This document shows positions 20,407-30,239 of a stretch of DNA of 64,000 nt, piece after piece. Source of the stretch: Cohaesibacter haloalkalitolerans. Its GTDB lineage: Bacteria; Pseudomonadota; Alphaproteobacteria; Rhizobiales; Cohaesibacteraceae. The notes beneath the pieces are model-generated. The model did not search any database, was not told the DNA's origin, and saw only the letters and a list, made by a program, of their open reading frames with translations. Every line of letters begins with the position of its first letter. The first letter of the stretch is position 1. The position numbers were made by a program, and so were the translations under genes. The stretch is from contig NZ_QNUM01000005.1 of assembly GCF_003574655.1 (NCBI RefSeq), positions 310,001-374,000 of the forward strand, written 5' to 3'.

Positions 20407-20901
20407 TTAGTTCACGCCAGCCCCGATCCCTTCAACAAGACGGCTGAGGAACTGCGTGTCCTTACCACCGGTTGGGGTAACCTGACGGGAGAAGTCAAAC
20501 AGCTTGCCATCCTTGAGGCCATAGCGCGCGGTGCGGGAAACGCGCTGCTCGTCGTCAAAATAGACCGCGACAACGGTCTGATCTACAGGATAGGAGCGCA
20601 TGAAGGCAACCGGCTGCTTGCGCGTCTGCGAGATATAGTAGAACACCTCGCCGCCAAAATCAGCGGTGGTTGACGGCGTGCCGAGCGTCAGCATCACCTG
20701 TTCGCGGCTGGCGCCCTCGGTAATCTGGTCAAGCGTATAGTCGGAAGGAACAAAGCCGTGAATCGACGTCGTTTCGGTGAAGCAGCCTGAAAGCAGAACC
20801 GTGCTGAGGCAAGCGGCCAGACCTGCGGCTCTCACCGGAGAGAACAGCCATTTGGCTTTTTGAATGCTTGAGCCGTAAAAACCTGAGCGAACGTTGCGCA
20901 T
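20407..20901 (-). CDS. bamE: Outer membrane protein assembly factor BamE (SmpA/OmlA)
   Basis: 164 residues with a lipoprotein signal ending in the lipobox LLSGC, so predicted to sit at the outer membrane. The BamE core follows: GASREQVMLTLGTPSTTADF, then EVFYYISQTRKQPVAF and the strand VVAVYFDDEQRVSRTARYGL. It is part of the Bam complex inserting beta-barrel proteins. Divergent from the bc1 chaperone gene, with which it shares a 321-base promoter region. Confidence 0.92.
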   Translation of the reverse strand: MRNVRSGFYGSSIQKAKWLFSPVRAAGLAACLSTVLLSGCFTETTSIHGFVPSDYTLDQITEGASREQVMLTLGTPSTTADFGGEVFYYISQTRKQPVAFMRSYPVDQTVVAVYFDDEQRVSRTARYGLKDGKLFDFSRQVTPTGGKDTQFLSRLVEGIGAGVN

Positions 20902-21222
20902 AGAGTAAGCTACTCCTCGTATTTAATGATCCACATGCTCCGATGGGCATGCATCCAATTCCAGTATCAGGCAAAATGCCAGACACGAATGGAAGAGAAC
21001 AGGCATAAGTCCAAGACCACCCGAAAGTATCGCTGCCTTTTCAACCATATTTCCTTTAGTCGGTATCTCGTTTGAACAAAAAATGCAATCATTGTGAAAT
21101 GCTTGGCAGTAATTTATAGCTCAGAGCGCTCAATTCCGGTCGGATATTGAGCAAGACGTCTCGGACTGGTATTGGGCAACCTTCTCGGGTATGGCCACGA
21201 AACTGCAAATGGAAAGTGCCTC
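20902..21222. other. Divergent promoter region, bamE / bc1 chaperone
   Basis: 321 bases between divergent genes, with AT-rich stretches near 21040-21120. A short upstream extension of the chaperone frame (to 21172) is open but lacks family features. No operator or RNA recognised. Confidence 0.5.
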
Positions 21223-21771
21223 ATGATTTTCAAGCTGTTCCAAAAACAATCCCGCAAGGAAGATATTGCGGATGACCTCTACAGACAAATCGTGGCGGCT
21301 GCGAGGCAGACCGAGTTCTATTTGAGCTATGGCGTGGAAGATTCTGTTACCGGACGATTTGAAATGATCATCCTCTTCGCCTACACCTTTTTTCACCGGC
21401 TCAGAACCGAGGACGAAGGCGCGCGCGAGCTGGGACAACTGGTTTTCAATCGCTTCTTTCAGGACATGGATGATTCCCTCAGGGAGCAGGGCGTTGGAGA
21501 CCTTTCCATCCCCAAGAAGATAAAGAAGATGGCCCAGTCCTTTTATGGCCATGTGGAAGCCTATGACGCGGCGCGGGAAAAAGGGCCGGATGCACTGGCA
21601 ATTGCGCTCGCCCGCAATATATATGCCATGGAAGATGGATCTCGCCCAGAAGCTGCCGGATTGGCGGTCTATGTAGAGGCCTGTGAAGAAAAATTGAAAT
21701 TGCAGTCTGTGGAAGATTTCAGTAAAGGTAGGCTGCATTTTCCCGAAATCGGGCCGTTTCAGACAGTCTGA
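21223..21771 (+). CDS. Ubiquinol-cytochrome c chaperone family protein (CBP3-like)
   Basis: 182 residues from ATG 21223, preceded by GGAAAG. The helical CBP3/UQCC domain is recognised by DDLYRQIVAAARQTEFYLSY near the start, ILFAYTFFHRLR, and the segment NRFFQDMDDSLREQGVGD with VPKKIKKM-like SIPKKIKKMAQSFYGH. These proteins help assemble the cytochrome bc1 complex. The DUF177 gene follows 180 bases later, an arrangement common in alphaproteobacteria. Confidence 0.9.
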   Translation: MIFKLFQKQSRKEDIADDLYRQIVAAARQTEFYLSYGVEDSVTGRFEMIILFAYTFFHRLRTEDEGARELGQLVFNRFFQDMDDSLREQGVGDLSIPKKIKKMAQSFYGHVEAYDAAREKGPDALAIALARNIYAMEDGSRPEAAGLAVYVEACEEKLKLQSVEDFSKGRLHFPEIGPFQTV

Positions 21772-21951
21772 GTGGCTGGCTGACTTGGCTCGGCAAGACG
21801 ATCGCAAGGGCCTTTGCAAGGCGAGATCAGTGAGAAGGCCTCTCCTTTGATGGATGAGCGGCGCCCTGATATGTTGCTGGCAGGTCCGTGATCGATCCAT
21901 AACTCAAGAGCGCCCTCAAGGTGCTTTGCCACCCGGAAGTAGACTACATTC

Positions 21952-22548
21952 ATGTCTAAAAAATCCACAGAACCAGAGTTCGCCCCGCGCGCACCTGTGC
22001 TGTCCCTGCCGATCAATGTCGCCAGGTTGAAAAGTCTTGGTGAAATGGTGAAGGCCTCGGCCGATGCCGAAGGGTGCGAAGAGCTGAAAAGCCGCCTCGG
22101 CATACTGTCTGTCCATGACTACTCCGTCGAAGCCAAGGTCACCCCGTGGAAAAAGCGTGGTGTCCAGATCGAAGGCGTTGTTCGGGGGGAAGTGGAACAG
22201 GCCTGCGTGGTTACCCTCGAGCCGGTTCTTGAACAGATTGATGAACCCTTCAGGGTGACGCTTGTGCCGAAAGGGTCGGAATTTGCCAAACGGGCTGTCG
22301 ACCACAGCACGATGAGCGAAATGGTCATCGACCCGGAAGGGGATGACCCGCCCGAGGAATTCGAGGGCGAGGAAATTGACGTCGGGCTTTATGCAGAGGA
22401 ATTCTTTGCGTTGAGTCTGGATGATTATCCACGTGCACCCAATGCCCGGTTCGCAGGCCACATCGAAGATGAGGCCGCGTTTGACGGGTCGGAAAATCCT
22501 TTTGCTGCCTTGGCTGTTCTCAAGGAAGATAAGCCAAAAGACCAGTAG
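21952..22548 (+). CDS. DUF177 (YceD) domain protein
   Basis: 198 residues. The DUF177 signature is the stretch VEQACVVTLEPVLEQIDEPF with the single conserved Cys, followed by an acidic linker (DPEGDDPPEEFEGEEIDVG) and LYAEEFFALSLDDYPRAPNA. YceD proteins are linked to ribosomal RNA accumulation and to lipid gene neighbours. It lies upstream of plsX as usual; here rpmF is not between them. Confidence 0.9.
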   Translation: MSKKSTEPEFAPRAPVLSLPINVARLKSLGEMVKASADAEGCEELKSRLGILSVHDYSVEAKVTPWKKRGVQIEGVVRGEVEQACVVTLEPVLEQIDEPFRVTLVPKGSEFAKRAVDHSTMSEMVIDPEGDDPPEEFEGEEIDVGLYAEEFFALSLDDYPRAPNARFAGHIEDEAAFDGSENPFAALAVLKEDKPKDQ

Positions 22549-22640
22549 TGCGGGAGTCTTGGGGACGTTTTCCAAATAATGCGGTTGTTTCTTGCCCGAA
22601 TTTGGATATTGTCCCTGCAAATATAGTTATCGACCTTTGG

Positions 22641-22669
22641 ATGATGCTTGGGCCATGATGGCCCATCAT
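22641..22669 (+). other. Imperfect hairpin upstream of plsX
   Basis: GGGCCAT / ATGGCCC arms (22650-22656 and 22658-22664) around a single G, extended by ATGAT and ATCAT with a bulge. There is no T-run. It may be the end of the DUF177 transcript or a leader structure of plsX. Confidence 0.35.
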
Positions 22670-22729
22670 TTCGGCTGTTGCTTCTCTTGAGGCTCGGTTG
22701 GTCGATCAGGCGGGATAGAGTGATCTGGA

Positions 22730-23782
22730 ATGTCCGAAGTAATTAATATTTCGCTGGATGTCATGGGTGGGGACAATGGCCCTGCTGTCGTCCTTGAAGG
22801 TGCAGACATCGCGCTGGTTCGTCATCCTGACGTGCGCTATCACCTCTTCGGCGATCAGGAGATCGTTGAAAGCCTGCTCGAAGATTATCCGCGCGTCAAG
22901 CAGGCCAGTACCCTGCATCATTGTGAAGTTGTCATTCAGATGGATGAACGGCCCAGCCAGGCGCTGCGCAGAGGCCGCGGCAAATCCAGCATGTGGCGGT
23001 CCATCGAGGCCGCCCGCGATGGTGTTTCCAGCGTATGCGTCTCCGCTGGCAATACCGGTGCGCTGATGGCGATGTCCAAATTCTGCCTGCGCACCATGGC
23101 CGACATTGAACGCCCGGCGATTGCCGCTATCTGGCCAACGCTGCGCGGCGAGAGCATCGTGCTCGACGTTGGCGCCACGATCGGTGCCGATGCTCAGCAG
23201 CTTGTGGATTTTGCCCTGTTGGGTGGCGCCATGGCCCGTGCCCTGTTCGGTATCGAACGGCCGACCATCGGTCTTCTCAACATTGGCGAGGAAGACGTAA
23301 AAGGCCTTGACGAAGTCAAGGAAGCTGGCCGTATGCTGCGCGAATTCGAATTCCCGCAGTTCCAGTACAAGGGCTTTGTGGAAGGCAATGATCTGGGCAC
23401 CGGAGCGGTTGACGTTGTGGTGACCGAAGGGTTTGCCGGGAACATCGCTCTGAAGACGGCGGAAGGCACGGCAAAACAGCTGGCCGAATATCTGCACTCG
23501 GCGATGAGTCGCACCTGGATGGCCAAGCTTGGCTATCTGTTTGCCCGGTCTGCTTTCCAGCATTTGCGCACCAAGATGGATCCGCGCAAGGTCAACGGTG
23601 GTGTATTCCTCGGGCTTAACGGCATCGTCATCAAAAGCCATGGTGGAACTGACGGGGAAGGGTTCGCCTCTGCCATCAGTCTTGGCTATGACATGGTCAA
23701 GAATGGTCTGACCGAGAAGATCGAACAGGATCTGTCTGTATATCATAAGAACCGTAATGTGTCTGACGAGGAGAACGCATAA
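22730..23782 (+). CDS. plsX: Phosphate acyltransferase PlsX
   Basis: 350 residues. [17 protein letters not shown] is the conserved start; [34 protein letters not shown] and the C-terminal [19 protein letters not shown] are family hallmarks. It makes acyl-phosphate from acyl-ACP for phospholipid synthesis. The stop is directly followed by the fabH start (no gap), so the two are translationally close. Confidence 0.97.
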   Translation: MSEVINISLDVMGGDNGPAVVLEGADIALVRHPDVRYHLFGDQEIVESLLEDYPRVKQASTLHHCEVVIQMDERPSQALRRGRGKSSMWRSIEAARDGVSSVCVSAGNTGALMAMSKFCLRTMADIERPAIAAIWPTLRGESIVLDVGATIGADAQQLVDFALLGGAMARALFGIERPTIGLLNIGEEDVKGLDEVKEAGRMLREFEFPQFQYKGFVEGNDLGTGAVDVVVTEGFAGNIALKTAEGTAKQLAEYLHSAMSRTWMAKLGYLFARSAFQHLRTKMDPRKVNGGVFLGLNGIVIKSHGGTDGEGFASAISLGYDMVKNGLTEKIEQDLSVYHKNRNVSDEENA

Positions 23783-24760
23783 GTGAGCGTGACAAGGTCT
23801 GTTATCGTAGGATCCGGATCCTATTTGCCGAAGAAAATTGTTACAAACGAAGATCTGGCCAAATTCGTCGACACGTCTGACGAATGGATCCGGCAGAGAA
23901 CAGGCATTGAGCAGCGCCACTTCGCCGCGGAGGGCGAGTTTACCTCTGAACTGGGTTACAAGGCTGCCCTTGAAGCGATCAAGAGCGCCGGAATCGACGC
24001 GCAGGAAATCGATCTGATTATCTGCGGCACAGCGACGCCGGACAATACCTTCCCGGCAACCTCCGTTGCCATTCAGAACATGCTCGGCATTCATCACGGC
24101 GCGGCCTTCGATCTGCAGGCCGTCTGCTCCGGTTTCGTCTTTGCCCTGTCGACTGCCGACATGTATCTGCGCTGTGGCAAGGCCAAGACCGCGCTGGTGA
24201 TCGGTGCAGAAACCTTCTCCCGCATCCTTGATTTTGAAGACCGCACCACCTGCGTGCTGTTCGGCGATGGTGCCGGGGCCGTAGTGCTGCGCGCCGAGGA
24301 AGGAACCGGCGAGGTTTCCGATCGTGGCATTCTGACAAGCCATCTGCGTTCGGACGGCCGGCACAAGGAGAAGCTGTATGTTGATGGTGGTCCGTCTACC
24401 ACCCAGACAACCGGTCATCTGCGCATGGAAGGCAAGGAAGTCTTCAAGCACGCGGTTGGGATGATCACCGATGTGATTATCGATGCTTTCAACGAGACAG
24501 GCCTTGACGCCAATGATCTGGACTGGTTCGTACCGCATCAGGCCAACAAGCGCATCATCGATGCCAGCGCAAAGAAGCTGAACATTGCGCCGGAGAAGGT
24601 CGTGACGACGGTCAACCTGCACGGCAACACCTCAGCCGCCTCCATTCCGCTGGCTCTCGATACGGCAGTCAAGGACGGTCGCATCAAGAAGGGCGATCTG
24701 GTTCTGTTCGAAGCCATGGGCGGCGGGTTTACCTGGGGATCGATTCTGCTGCGTTGGTAG
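23783..24760 (+). CDS. fabH: 3-oxoacyl-ACP synthase III
   Basis: 325 residues from a GTG immediately after the plsX stop. The triad is present: Cys115 in [12 protein letters not shown], His in [13 protein letters not shown], and Asn in [28 protein letters not shown] is the canonical end. It starts fatty acid synthesis from acetyl-CoA and malonyl-ACP. Confidence 0.97.
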   Translation: MSVTRSVIVGSGSYLPKKIVTNEDLAKFVDTSDEWIRQRTGIEQRHFAAEGEFTSELGYKAALEAIKSAGIDAQEIDLIICGTATPDNTFPATSVAIQNMLGIHHGAAFDLQAVCSGFVFALSTADMYLRCGKAKTALVIGAETFSRILDFEDRTTCVLFGDGAGAVVLRAEEGTGEVSDRGILTSHLRSDGRHKEKLYVDGGPSTTQTTGHLRMEGKEVFKHAVGMITDVIIDAFNETGLDANDLDWFVPHQANKRIIDASAKKLNIAPEKVVTTVNLHGNTSAASIPLALDTAVKDGRIKKGDLVLFEAMGGGFTWGSILLRW

Positions 24761-25142
24761 CCTCGGGCGATAAAAATCGTTGTGCGGCAAAGAAGACCCG
24801 GGTGTTCGTAATGCTTGTGGAAGTTTGGCTGTTGCCTGATTGTGTTGCAGAGCCGGATTTTGCCAGCAGAAGTGACAACACAACAAAATATTAGCCATTT
24901 TCAGGATCACTAGTCTATTTGTGAGGCAGTTTTGGCAGTCCAAAACTGCCTCACTTGTATCAATTCTACTCGCTATTGAAAACTCTACCGGCTTTTGATT
25001 TTTTAATGCGCATATGTGTCTATTTCATCAACGAATTGCCTTGTTTTATACGCAGTCTTGCAGTTGACGTGAGTCAATAACGGAAATACTCTGCTCCAAC
25101 GAGATGAGTCACATAAATCCTTTTCAGAGTGAGGTTTGCGAC
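24761..25142. other. Intergenic region between fabH and ihfA
   Basis: 382 bases, notably AT-rich in its right half (the ihfA promoter side). It contains a perfect 15-bp inverted repeat at 24921-24954 (separate entry). No gene seen. Confidence 0.6.
24921..24954. repeat. Perfect 15-bp inverted repeat
   Basis: GTGAGGCAGTTTTGG (24921-24935) and CCAAAACTGCCTCAC (24940-24954) with a 4-nt loop CAGT. No T-run on either side, so not a standard terminator, although it lies 160 bases past fabH. It may be a factor-assisted terminator, an RNA stabiliser or an operator. Confidence 0.6.
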
Positions 25143-25457
25143 ATGGGGGGCAAAACGGTAACCCGGGCAGATTTGTGCGAAGCAGTCTATCAGAAGGTAG
25201 GTCTGTCGCGTACTGAATCCGCAGAGCTTGTCGAGATGGTGTTGGATGAAATGAGCAACTGCCTTGTTGAAGGGCAGCAGGTAAAGCTCTCCTCTTTCGG
25301 CACGTTTTTCGTCAGAGACAAGAACGAGCGTATTGGTCGAAATCCAAAGACCGGGCAGGAGGTTCCCATTTCTCCCCGGCGGGTGATGGTGTTCAAGCCA
25401 TCCAATGTTCTGAAAAAGAAAATCAATGACTCTTTGGCGCCGGAAGAAGCTGACTAG
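25143..25457 (+). CDS. ihfA: Integration host factor, alpha subunit
   Basis: 104 residues from ATG 25143, with GAGG 8 bases upstream; a start at 25104 would add 13 unsupported residues. HU/IHF fold: [40 protein letters not shown], and the DNA-binding arm [19 protein letters not shown] with the intercalating Pro. The position after plsX-fabH and before a MerR gene is the conserved IhfA locus. Confidence 0.95.
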   Translation: MGGKTVTRADLCEAVYQKVGLSRTESAELVEMVLDEMSNCLVEGQQVKLSSFGTFFVRDKNERIGRNPKTGQEVPISPRRVMVFKPSNVLKKKINDSLAPEEAD

Positions 25458-25612
25458 GCGTTTCGGTCCAATCAGGAGCAGGATTTTATAGCGGATTATT
25501 GGGTCTCTACACGGAGATTTCGGAGGATGCTTGTGGTCTCATGACCTCGGGCGGAGGAGTCTTTTCGTACTATGGGCTGTGTGGGGGCGATAATGATTGA
25601 CAGGTGGGTATC

Positions 25613-26782
25613 TTGCGAAAGAGTCCTGATGCATTCAGAACAATAAGCGAAGTTGCGGAAGACCTCGATCTTCCGCAGCACGTACTGCGCTTTTGGGAAA
25701 CGCGTTTCTCACAGATCAAACCGATGAAAAGAGGTGGTGGTCGCCGGTACTATCGTCCCGACGACATCGATCTTTTGCGCGGAATTCGCCATTTACTCTA
25801 CGATCAGGGCTACACCATAAAGGGTGTCCAGAAGATCCTCAAGGAACAGGGCATCCGGCAGGTCATCGACGCTGCCGATCCTGAAGGCGAGGGCCGTGAC
25901 GCCGAAGGGCAGTCGCCCTCTGATGCCAGACAGATCTCGGATGCCTATCCGGCAGCCAGGCATGTCATTGAAGAAGGTGGTCCGGTGCATCGGGCCCTGA
26001 ACCCGGCTCCAGCACAGCCCGTCATTCGGGCTGAGGTGTCAAACACGCCTGTCCACACAGCTGAGAGACAGCCAGAGCCGCATTCCGTCAGCTCTGTACC
26101 TCAGGTGGAACCGGCCCACCAACCGGTTCATACTGTGCCGACGCCCGGTATGGTGCGCCAGCCGACTGCTCCGCAGACGACAGCTCCGCAGATGACGCAT
26201 CCGCATGAGCAGAGCCCTGTCGCGCAAGTGGACGACGGACTGCGCAGCGAAGGCACTCCTGAACAATCGAACATGATAGATTTTCGGACGCATCCAAAGC
26301 GTTCGGAGCAGGGGCCACAGCCTCATCAGCCCTATCCGCCACATGTCATTCCAACGACAAAGGCCTTCACCGCTCCCGCGCCGTCTGGACCAGCGCCCGC
26401 CGGAGCGCGGGTGCGCCATGCCCAGTATCCGCAGCAGGGGCCGGTTGAGGCAATTGGCGCCGTTCCGCGGACCGAAGAGGAACAGCGCAGGCGCGACTTC
26501 GGGGAGGCTGGTCCCTTGCCGGCAGATCTACGAACCGGAGATCCGGAGTTTTTGTACGGCGGCGATGCCAGTGTAACCATCGAGGCCGCGCGCAGTCGGG
26601 CGCTTGAAGAGGAACAGCGTTCGGGCTTCTTTTCCAGAATCATCGGAAGCCGCTCCGAGGCGGGAGAGGCTGCTGTCACTGAGCAGCAAAGGCTTTCCCG
26701 AGATGAAGTGCGCCGTCTGCAGTCAACGCTGTTTGAGCTATTGGAATGCAAACGCATTCTGGATCAGGCCCGCTCGGACTGA
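25613..26782 (+). CDS. MerR-family regulator with long disordered tail
   Basis: About 389 residues. A TTG at 25613 is preferred as start because AGGTGG lies just before it; a GTG at 25604 is the alternative. The N-terminal winged helix is [20 protein letters not shown], then [20 protein letters not shown] and [14 protein letters not shown]. From about residue 105 to 300 the chain is Pro/Gln/His-rich and likely disordered, with small repeats such as TAPQTTAPQ. The C-terminal 50 residues are helical ([20 protein letters not shown]). The gene always follows ihfA in this group; its targets are not known to me. Confidence 0.85.
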   Translation: MRKSPDAFRTISEVAEDLDLPQHVLRFWETRFSQIKPMKRGGGRRYYRPDDIDLLRGIRHLLYDQGYTIKGVQKILKEQGIRQVIDAADPEGEGRDAEGQSPSDARQISDAYPAARHVIEEGGPVHRALNPAPAQPVIRAEVSNTPVHTAERQPEPHSVSSVPQVEPAHQPVHTVPTPGMVRQPTAPQTTAPQMTHPHEQSPVAQVDDGLRSEGTPEQSNMIDFRTHPKRSEQGPQPHQPYPPHVIPTTKAFTAPAPSGPAPAGARVRHAQYPQQGPVEAIGAVPRTEEEQRRRDFGEAGPLPADLRTGDPEFLYGGDASVTIEAARSRALEEEQRSGFFSRIIGSRSEAGEAAVTEQQRLSRDEVRRLQSTLFELLECKRILDQARSD

Positions 26783-26823
26783 TCCTATACCTTCCTCTGA
26801 ATTTGTTCTGAATTTGCAGAGAC

Positions 26824-27117
26824 CTAGCGCAGGGCTTCCATTAGTTCCTGAGATGCACTGACGATGGACTTGGTTGCCAGCGCGCTGGCCTTGAAGGCCG
26901 CTTCTGTCTCTATGAGCTCTACCAGTCGTTTTGGGTCAAGGTTCGGCAACGATGCCGCCGGTGCCAGCGGATCTTCGGGACGGATGTTTCTTTGCACGCC
27001 ACTTGCGGGCTGCACAGCATTGTCCGGCACCGGATTGGCTATGCCAACCGCGATGTCCTCAAGGCGGTCTGACGCCGCCAACATGCCTGCCGTCGAGATG
27101 GATAAAGCTGAAATCAT
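26824..27117 (-). CDS. Small flagellar basal-body-rod-like protein
   Basis: 97 residues. The N-terminus (MISALSISTAGMLAASDRL) matches the helical start of flagellar rod/hook proteins such as FlgB, FlgC and FlgG. The C-terminus (LVELIETEAAFKASALATKS) matches their closing helix. The usual central domain is missing, leaving a Pro-rich linker of about 40 residues. No flagellar genes are adjacent. It may be a real minimal rod-type or secreted protein, or a decayed rod gene; the intact frame favours the former. Confidence 0.75.
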   Translation of the reverse strand: MISALSISTAGMLAASDRLEDIAVGIANPVPDNAVQPASGVQRNIRPEDPLAPAASLPNLDPKRLVELIETEAAFKASALATKSIVSASQELMEALR

Positions 27118-27503
27118 AAGGTGACTTTATCAGTCGCCATTTAAGAAGCTGCTACCGTTTTCGTTAAAATCTTAATGATTGCCCGCTGGAGCTTGCCAAA
27201 AAAATGGCCCCGCCATCCGACAGGGCCATCAAAGACGTCATGAACGGTCAGGTCCTACGACGTTCTGGTGTAAATCTGGGCGAGGGCTCAGCTGTGGCTG
27301 CGTGGCGTCACGCGAATCCCTCTTCATGCTGTTCTCATGGATATAAGGGCTCTGTTGCACGAATATGACAGGCTGCAGGAAGTGGCTTTTCGGAGTCGCC
27401 AGAGCGCAGTTGCCCTGCCAAACCGCAAAGAAAAGCAAGACTGCGCAGCGGGAAGGCAGACATCTGTCTTTTGGCAATTTAAGGAAAAGCGGGGGGAAGA
27501 TAA
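27118..27503. other. Intergenic region downstream of tRNA-Pro
   Basis: 386 bases between the small rod-like gene and tRNA-Pro, both on the minus strand. It holds one clear minus-strand terminator (27198-27229). Short frames here have no family features; a small untranslated RNA between the tRNA and the terminator is possible. Confidence 0.5.
27198..27229 (-). terminator. Minus-strand intrinsic terminator 275 bases past tRNA-Pro
   Basis: Stem ATGGCCC (27204-27210) / GGGCCAT (27223-27229), 12-nt loop, followed on the minus strand by seven T. The nearest upstream minus-strand gene is tRNA-Pro. Confidence 0.75.
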
Positions 27504-27580
<77 letters not shown>

Positions 27581-27660
27581 ACACGAGGGCTTTATAATGT
27601 CTATGTCATCGTGTTGCAATGTTTGTGAGCGTCAGATTGCAATTATCCTCAAGCTTTCAC

Positions 27661-27723
27661 GAAATAAAATGTGCCGCCAACAGGTTGCCCGTTGATTGCG
27701 TCGGGTAAACTGTTGGCGGCACA
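27661..27723 (-). terminator. Long terminator hairpin after the sugar transferase gene
   Basis: A 14-bp perfect stem TGTGCCGCCAACAG (27670-27683) / CTGTTGGCGGCACA (27710-27723) is extended inside by TTGCCCG/CGGGTAA. The minus strand continues with ATTTTATTTC. It separates the exopolysaccharide gene from tRNA-Pro. Confidence 0.8.
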
Positions 27724-27807
27724 TCATCATTGTTGCGGCAAGGCCAATGGGTGGCCGCTCATCGGAGGCTACCATGCGAGACCCCAGGTTCGCTGCTTGT
27801 GAGGCTC

Positions 27808-29346
27808 CTAGTAGGCGCCGTCCTGATTGAACAGCTTGAACGGTGTTGCGATCAGGATGTAGAGGTCCAGCGCCAGCGACCAGTTTTCGATATAGTAGAT
27901 ATCGTGCTGAACGCGCTGTTTCAGCTTTTCATCGTCATCGATTTCACCGCGCCAGCCATGGATCTGGGCCCAGCCGGTAATGCCCGGTTTGACCTTGTGG
28001 CGCGCCATGTAACCGTCGGCCACTTCTTCAAACAGCCGGTTGTTGGTCTGCTGTGCCACCACATGAGGCCTCGGGCCGACCAGTGACAGGGTGCCAAACA
28101 GTACGTTGAAGAGCTGCGGCAGTTCGTCAATCGAGGTTTTGCGGATGATCCGTCCGACCCGGGTGACGCGGCTGTCATTCCTGGTAACGGACTTCTTGGC
28201 GGCCTGGTCGCTCTGGTTGTGATAGAGAGACCGGAATTTGAAGACCATGACTTCTTCATTGTTGAAGCCGAGGCGCTTCTGGCGAAAGATGATCGGACCG
28301 TCGCTGTCGAGCTTGATGGCGATCGCCGTGGCGATCAGGATCGGCGAAAACAGGATGATCGACAGCGAAGCCACGAAAATGTCGAAGACCCGTTTCAAAA
28401 GGCCGCCCCAGTTGGCAATCGGCTTTGCGAACACCGGAACCGTCGGCAGATTGCCCACATAGGAATAGGTCCTGCGGCGAAACTGCATCTTGTTCATGTG
28501 GGCGCTGAGGTGGATGTCGAGCGGCAGGATCCAGAGCTTGTGCAACATCTGAAGAACGCGCTTTTCAGCCGAAACCGGGATCGTCACGATCAGCATGTCG
28601 ATCTTGCAGAGGCGTGAGAATTCAACGAGATCATCGACATTGCCAAGCTTGGGATAGCCGGCAACAATCGGCGGCGACCGGTCGTCATCCCGATCGTCAA
28701 AAATGCCGCAGATGCGGATGTCGTTGTTTTCTTGTGCTTCCAGAGTCGTGATGATCTCGGCCGCAGGTGTGCCACCACCGACGATGACCGCGCGTCGTTC
28801 GAGGCGACCATCTGCCTGCCAATGGTGGATCAGGAAGGATTCGATTGCCCGGACAATGGTGATCACCACAATGCCCAGCACGAACCAGAGGCCAAGCCAG
28901 CTTCTGTTATCGACAATCGGCGTCTCCGAGAGGTAGCAGACCAGAAGGAACAGCACGATCACCATGGTCCAAGCCCCGATGATCCTGCCGATCTGTGGGG
29001 ACAGGCTGCTCATGTCATGAACAGAGTAGCCATCCACCGACTGGGTGAAAAGCATGAACAAAAGGGCACCGGCAATCGACAGCAGGATGGGCATTTCCAT
29101 TCCGGCCAATACGGCGCCTCCCATCAGGGACCATGAAATGATGCCCAGAATGGACAGAAAGATGAAGTCGGAAAACTGGATGAGCCCACGTACAATCCCC
29201 GGTGCGTAGGTTGTCTCGGAGAACTCGGCTGCAACTTCCCGTGCCAGATCCGTAATCTGAGCTTGCCGTGTCTCATCTGCAGACGGCGCACTCGCATTCA
29301 TTACGGCACGTGAAGAGAAAGCTGTTCTCGGATCAAGAGCCTGCAT
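27808..29346 (-). CDS. Undecaprenyl-phosphate sugar phosphotransferase (WcaJ/ExoY type)
   Basis: 512 residues. The N-terminal third has four or five membrane helices (VRGLIQFSDFIFLSILGI and on), then a nucleotide-binding-like CoA/Rossmann part (RRAVIVGGGTPAAEIITTL). The C-terminal catalytic bacterial sugar transferase domain begins near residue 315 (LKRVFDIFVASLSIILF) and has GPIIFRQKRLGFNNEEVMVF, DELPQLFNVLFGTLSLVGPR and VKPGITGWAQIHGWRG. It transfers a sugar-1-phosphate (often glucose or galactose) to undecaprenyl phosphate, the first step of exopolysaccharide repeat assembly. It is transcribed with the Wza-like gene upstream, 193 bases apart. Confidence 0.94.
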   Translation of the reverse strand: MQALDPRTAFSSRAVMNASAPSADETRQAQITDLAREVAAEFSETTYAPGIVRGLIQFSDFIFLSILGIISWSLMGGAVLAGMEMPILLSIAGALLFMLFTQSVDGYSVHDMSSLSPQIGRIIGAWTMVIVLFLLVCYLSETPIVDNRSWLGLWFVLGIVVITIVRAIESFLIHHWQADGRLERRAVIVGGGTPAAEIITTLEAQENNDIRICGIFDDRDDDRSPPIVAGYPKLGNVDDLVEFSRLCKIDMLIVTIPVSAEKRVLQMLHKLWILPLDIHLSAHMNKMQFRRRTYSYVGNLPTVPVFAKPIANWGGLLKRVFDIFVASLSIILFSPILIATAIAIKLDSDGPIIFRQKRLGFNNEEVMVFKFRSLYHNQSDQAAKKSVTRNDSRVTRVGRIIRKTSIDELPQLFNVLFGTLSLVGPRPHVVAQQTNNRLFEEVADGYMARHKVKPGITGWAQIHGWRGEIDDDEKLKQRVQHDIYYIENWSLALDLYILIATPFKLFNQDGAY

Positions 29347-29539
29347 TATTGGTTACCCACATATGTAATTATTATCCCTGACCCAGACATAGCAGGCAAA
29401 GTCTGACCAAGTTTTAATGGATGGCTTCAGGAAGAATGAAGCAAAGACATTTTGGACATTATCGTTAAGGAAGTATCACTCGCAACTCTGAGGTGAGTGC
29501 GGATTGCAAGATCGTCCAATCTGTTCAGCGTTTTACGGG

Positions 29540-30094
29540 CTAAAACAGGCGTTCCCGAACGTAGATGGTATCACCCGGCCGCACCGGGCTCGTCAGGCTT
29601 ACATGACCGGTGAGGATCTTTCCATTCAACTGACGGGTAATGTCGACAGTCTGTTGCTGGGCGCGTGGGGTGAACCCGCCCGCGATTGCCACTGCCGTCT
29701 GCACCGTCATGCCGGTGACATAGGAATACTGACCAGCTGTGGTAACTTCACCCATGATGAAGAAGGGGCGATACTGGGCAATCTCAACAGAAACATCGGG
29801 ATTGCGGACATAGCCATTGCTCAGCATTTGGGCGATCATCTTGCTCAGCTCGCTCGTCTGCTTGCCTCGTGCTGCAACACTGCCGATCAGCGGCACCGAA
29901 ATATAGCCCGACTGATCGACGGTGTATTCCTTGTTCAGCTCTTCCTGATTGAACACGATCAGGCGGATCCGGTCGCCGGAGTCCAGCACATATGGACCGA
30001 CGAGCGATTTGTGAAAATCATCCTGCGCCGGACGGTAGCTGGAACAGCTGCTGATCCCGAGGGCGAGTGCTATAAGAATGAATATGCGAAACAT
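29540..30094 (-). CDS. Polysaccharide export lipoprotein (Wza/ExoF type, short form)
   Basis: 184 residues with signal and lipobox GISSC. A Poly_export domain follows (YVLDSGDRIRLIVFNQEEL, then YTVDQSGYISVPLIGSVAARG) and one SLBB-like part (FFIMGEVTTAGQYSYVTGMT, AVAIAGGFTPRA). It lacks the C-terminal outer-membrane helix of full Wza, like many rhizobial ExoF/short Wza proteins. Likely periplasmic or outer membrane, in exopolysaccharide export. Divergent from the Wzc-like gene. Confidence 0.9.
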   Translation of the reverse strand: MFRIFILIALALGISSCSSYRPAQDDFHKSLVGPYVLDSGDRIRLIVFNQEELNKEYTVDQSGYISVPLIGSVAARGKQTSELSKMIAQMLSNGYVRNPDVSVEIAQYRPFFIMGEVTTAGQYSYVTGMTVQTAVAIAGGFTPRAQQQTVDITRQLNGKILTGHVSLTSPVRPGDTIYVRERLF

Positions 30095-30239
30095 GGCCGA
30101 CTCGTCTGACTAAACCTACTCCAGATAACCGTCATCGTGGTTAATGCCTAGTAAACATGAGGCGCAACAGCTGCAATATAGAGCGTTTTGCATGGATTTT
30201 AGCTCGGCAACGTGAAAATGCGCCCGTGTTAAGGGACTG

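Noticed and set aside
22706-24622. 638-codon minus-strand frame opposite plsX and fabH
   Set aside because: It runs antisense through two well-identified genes and shows no protein family features.
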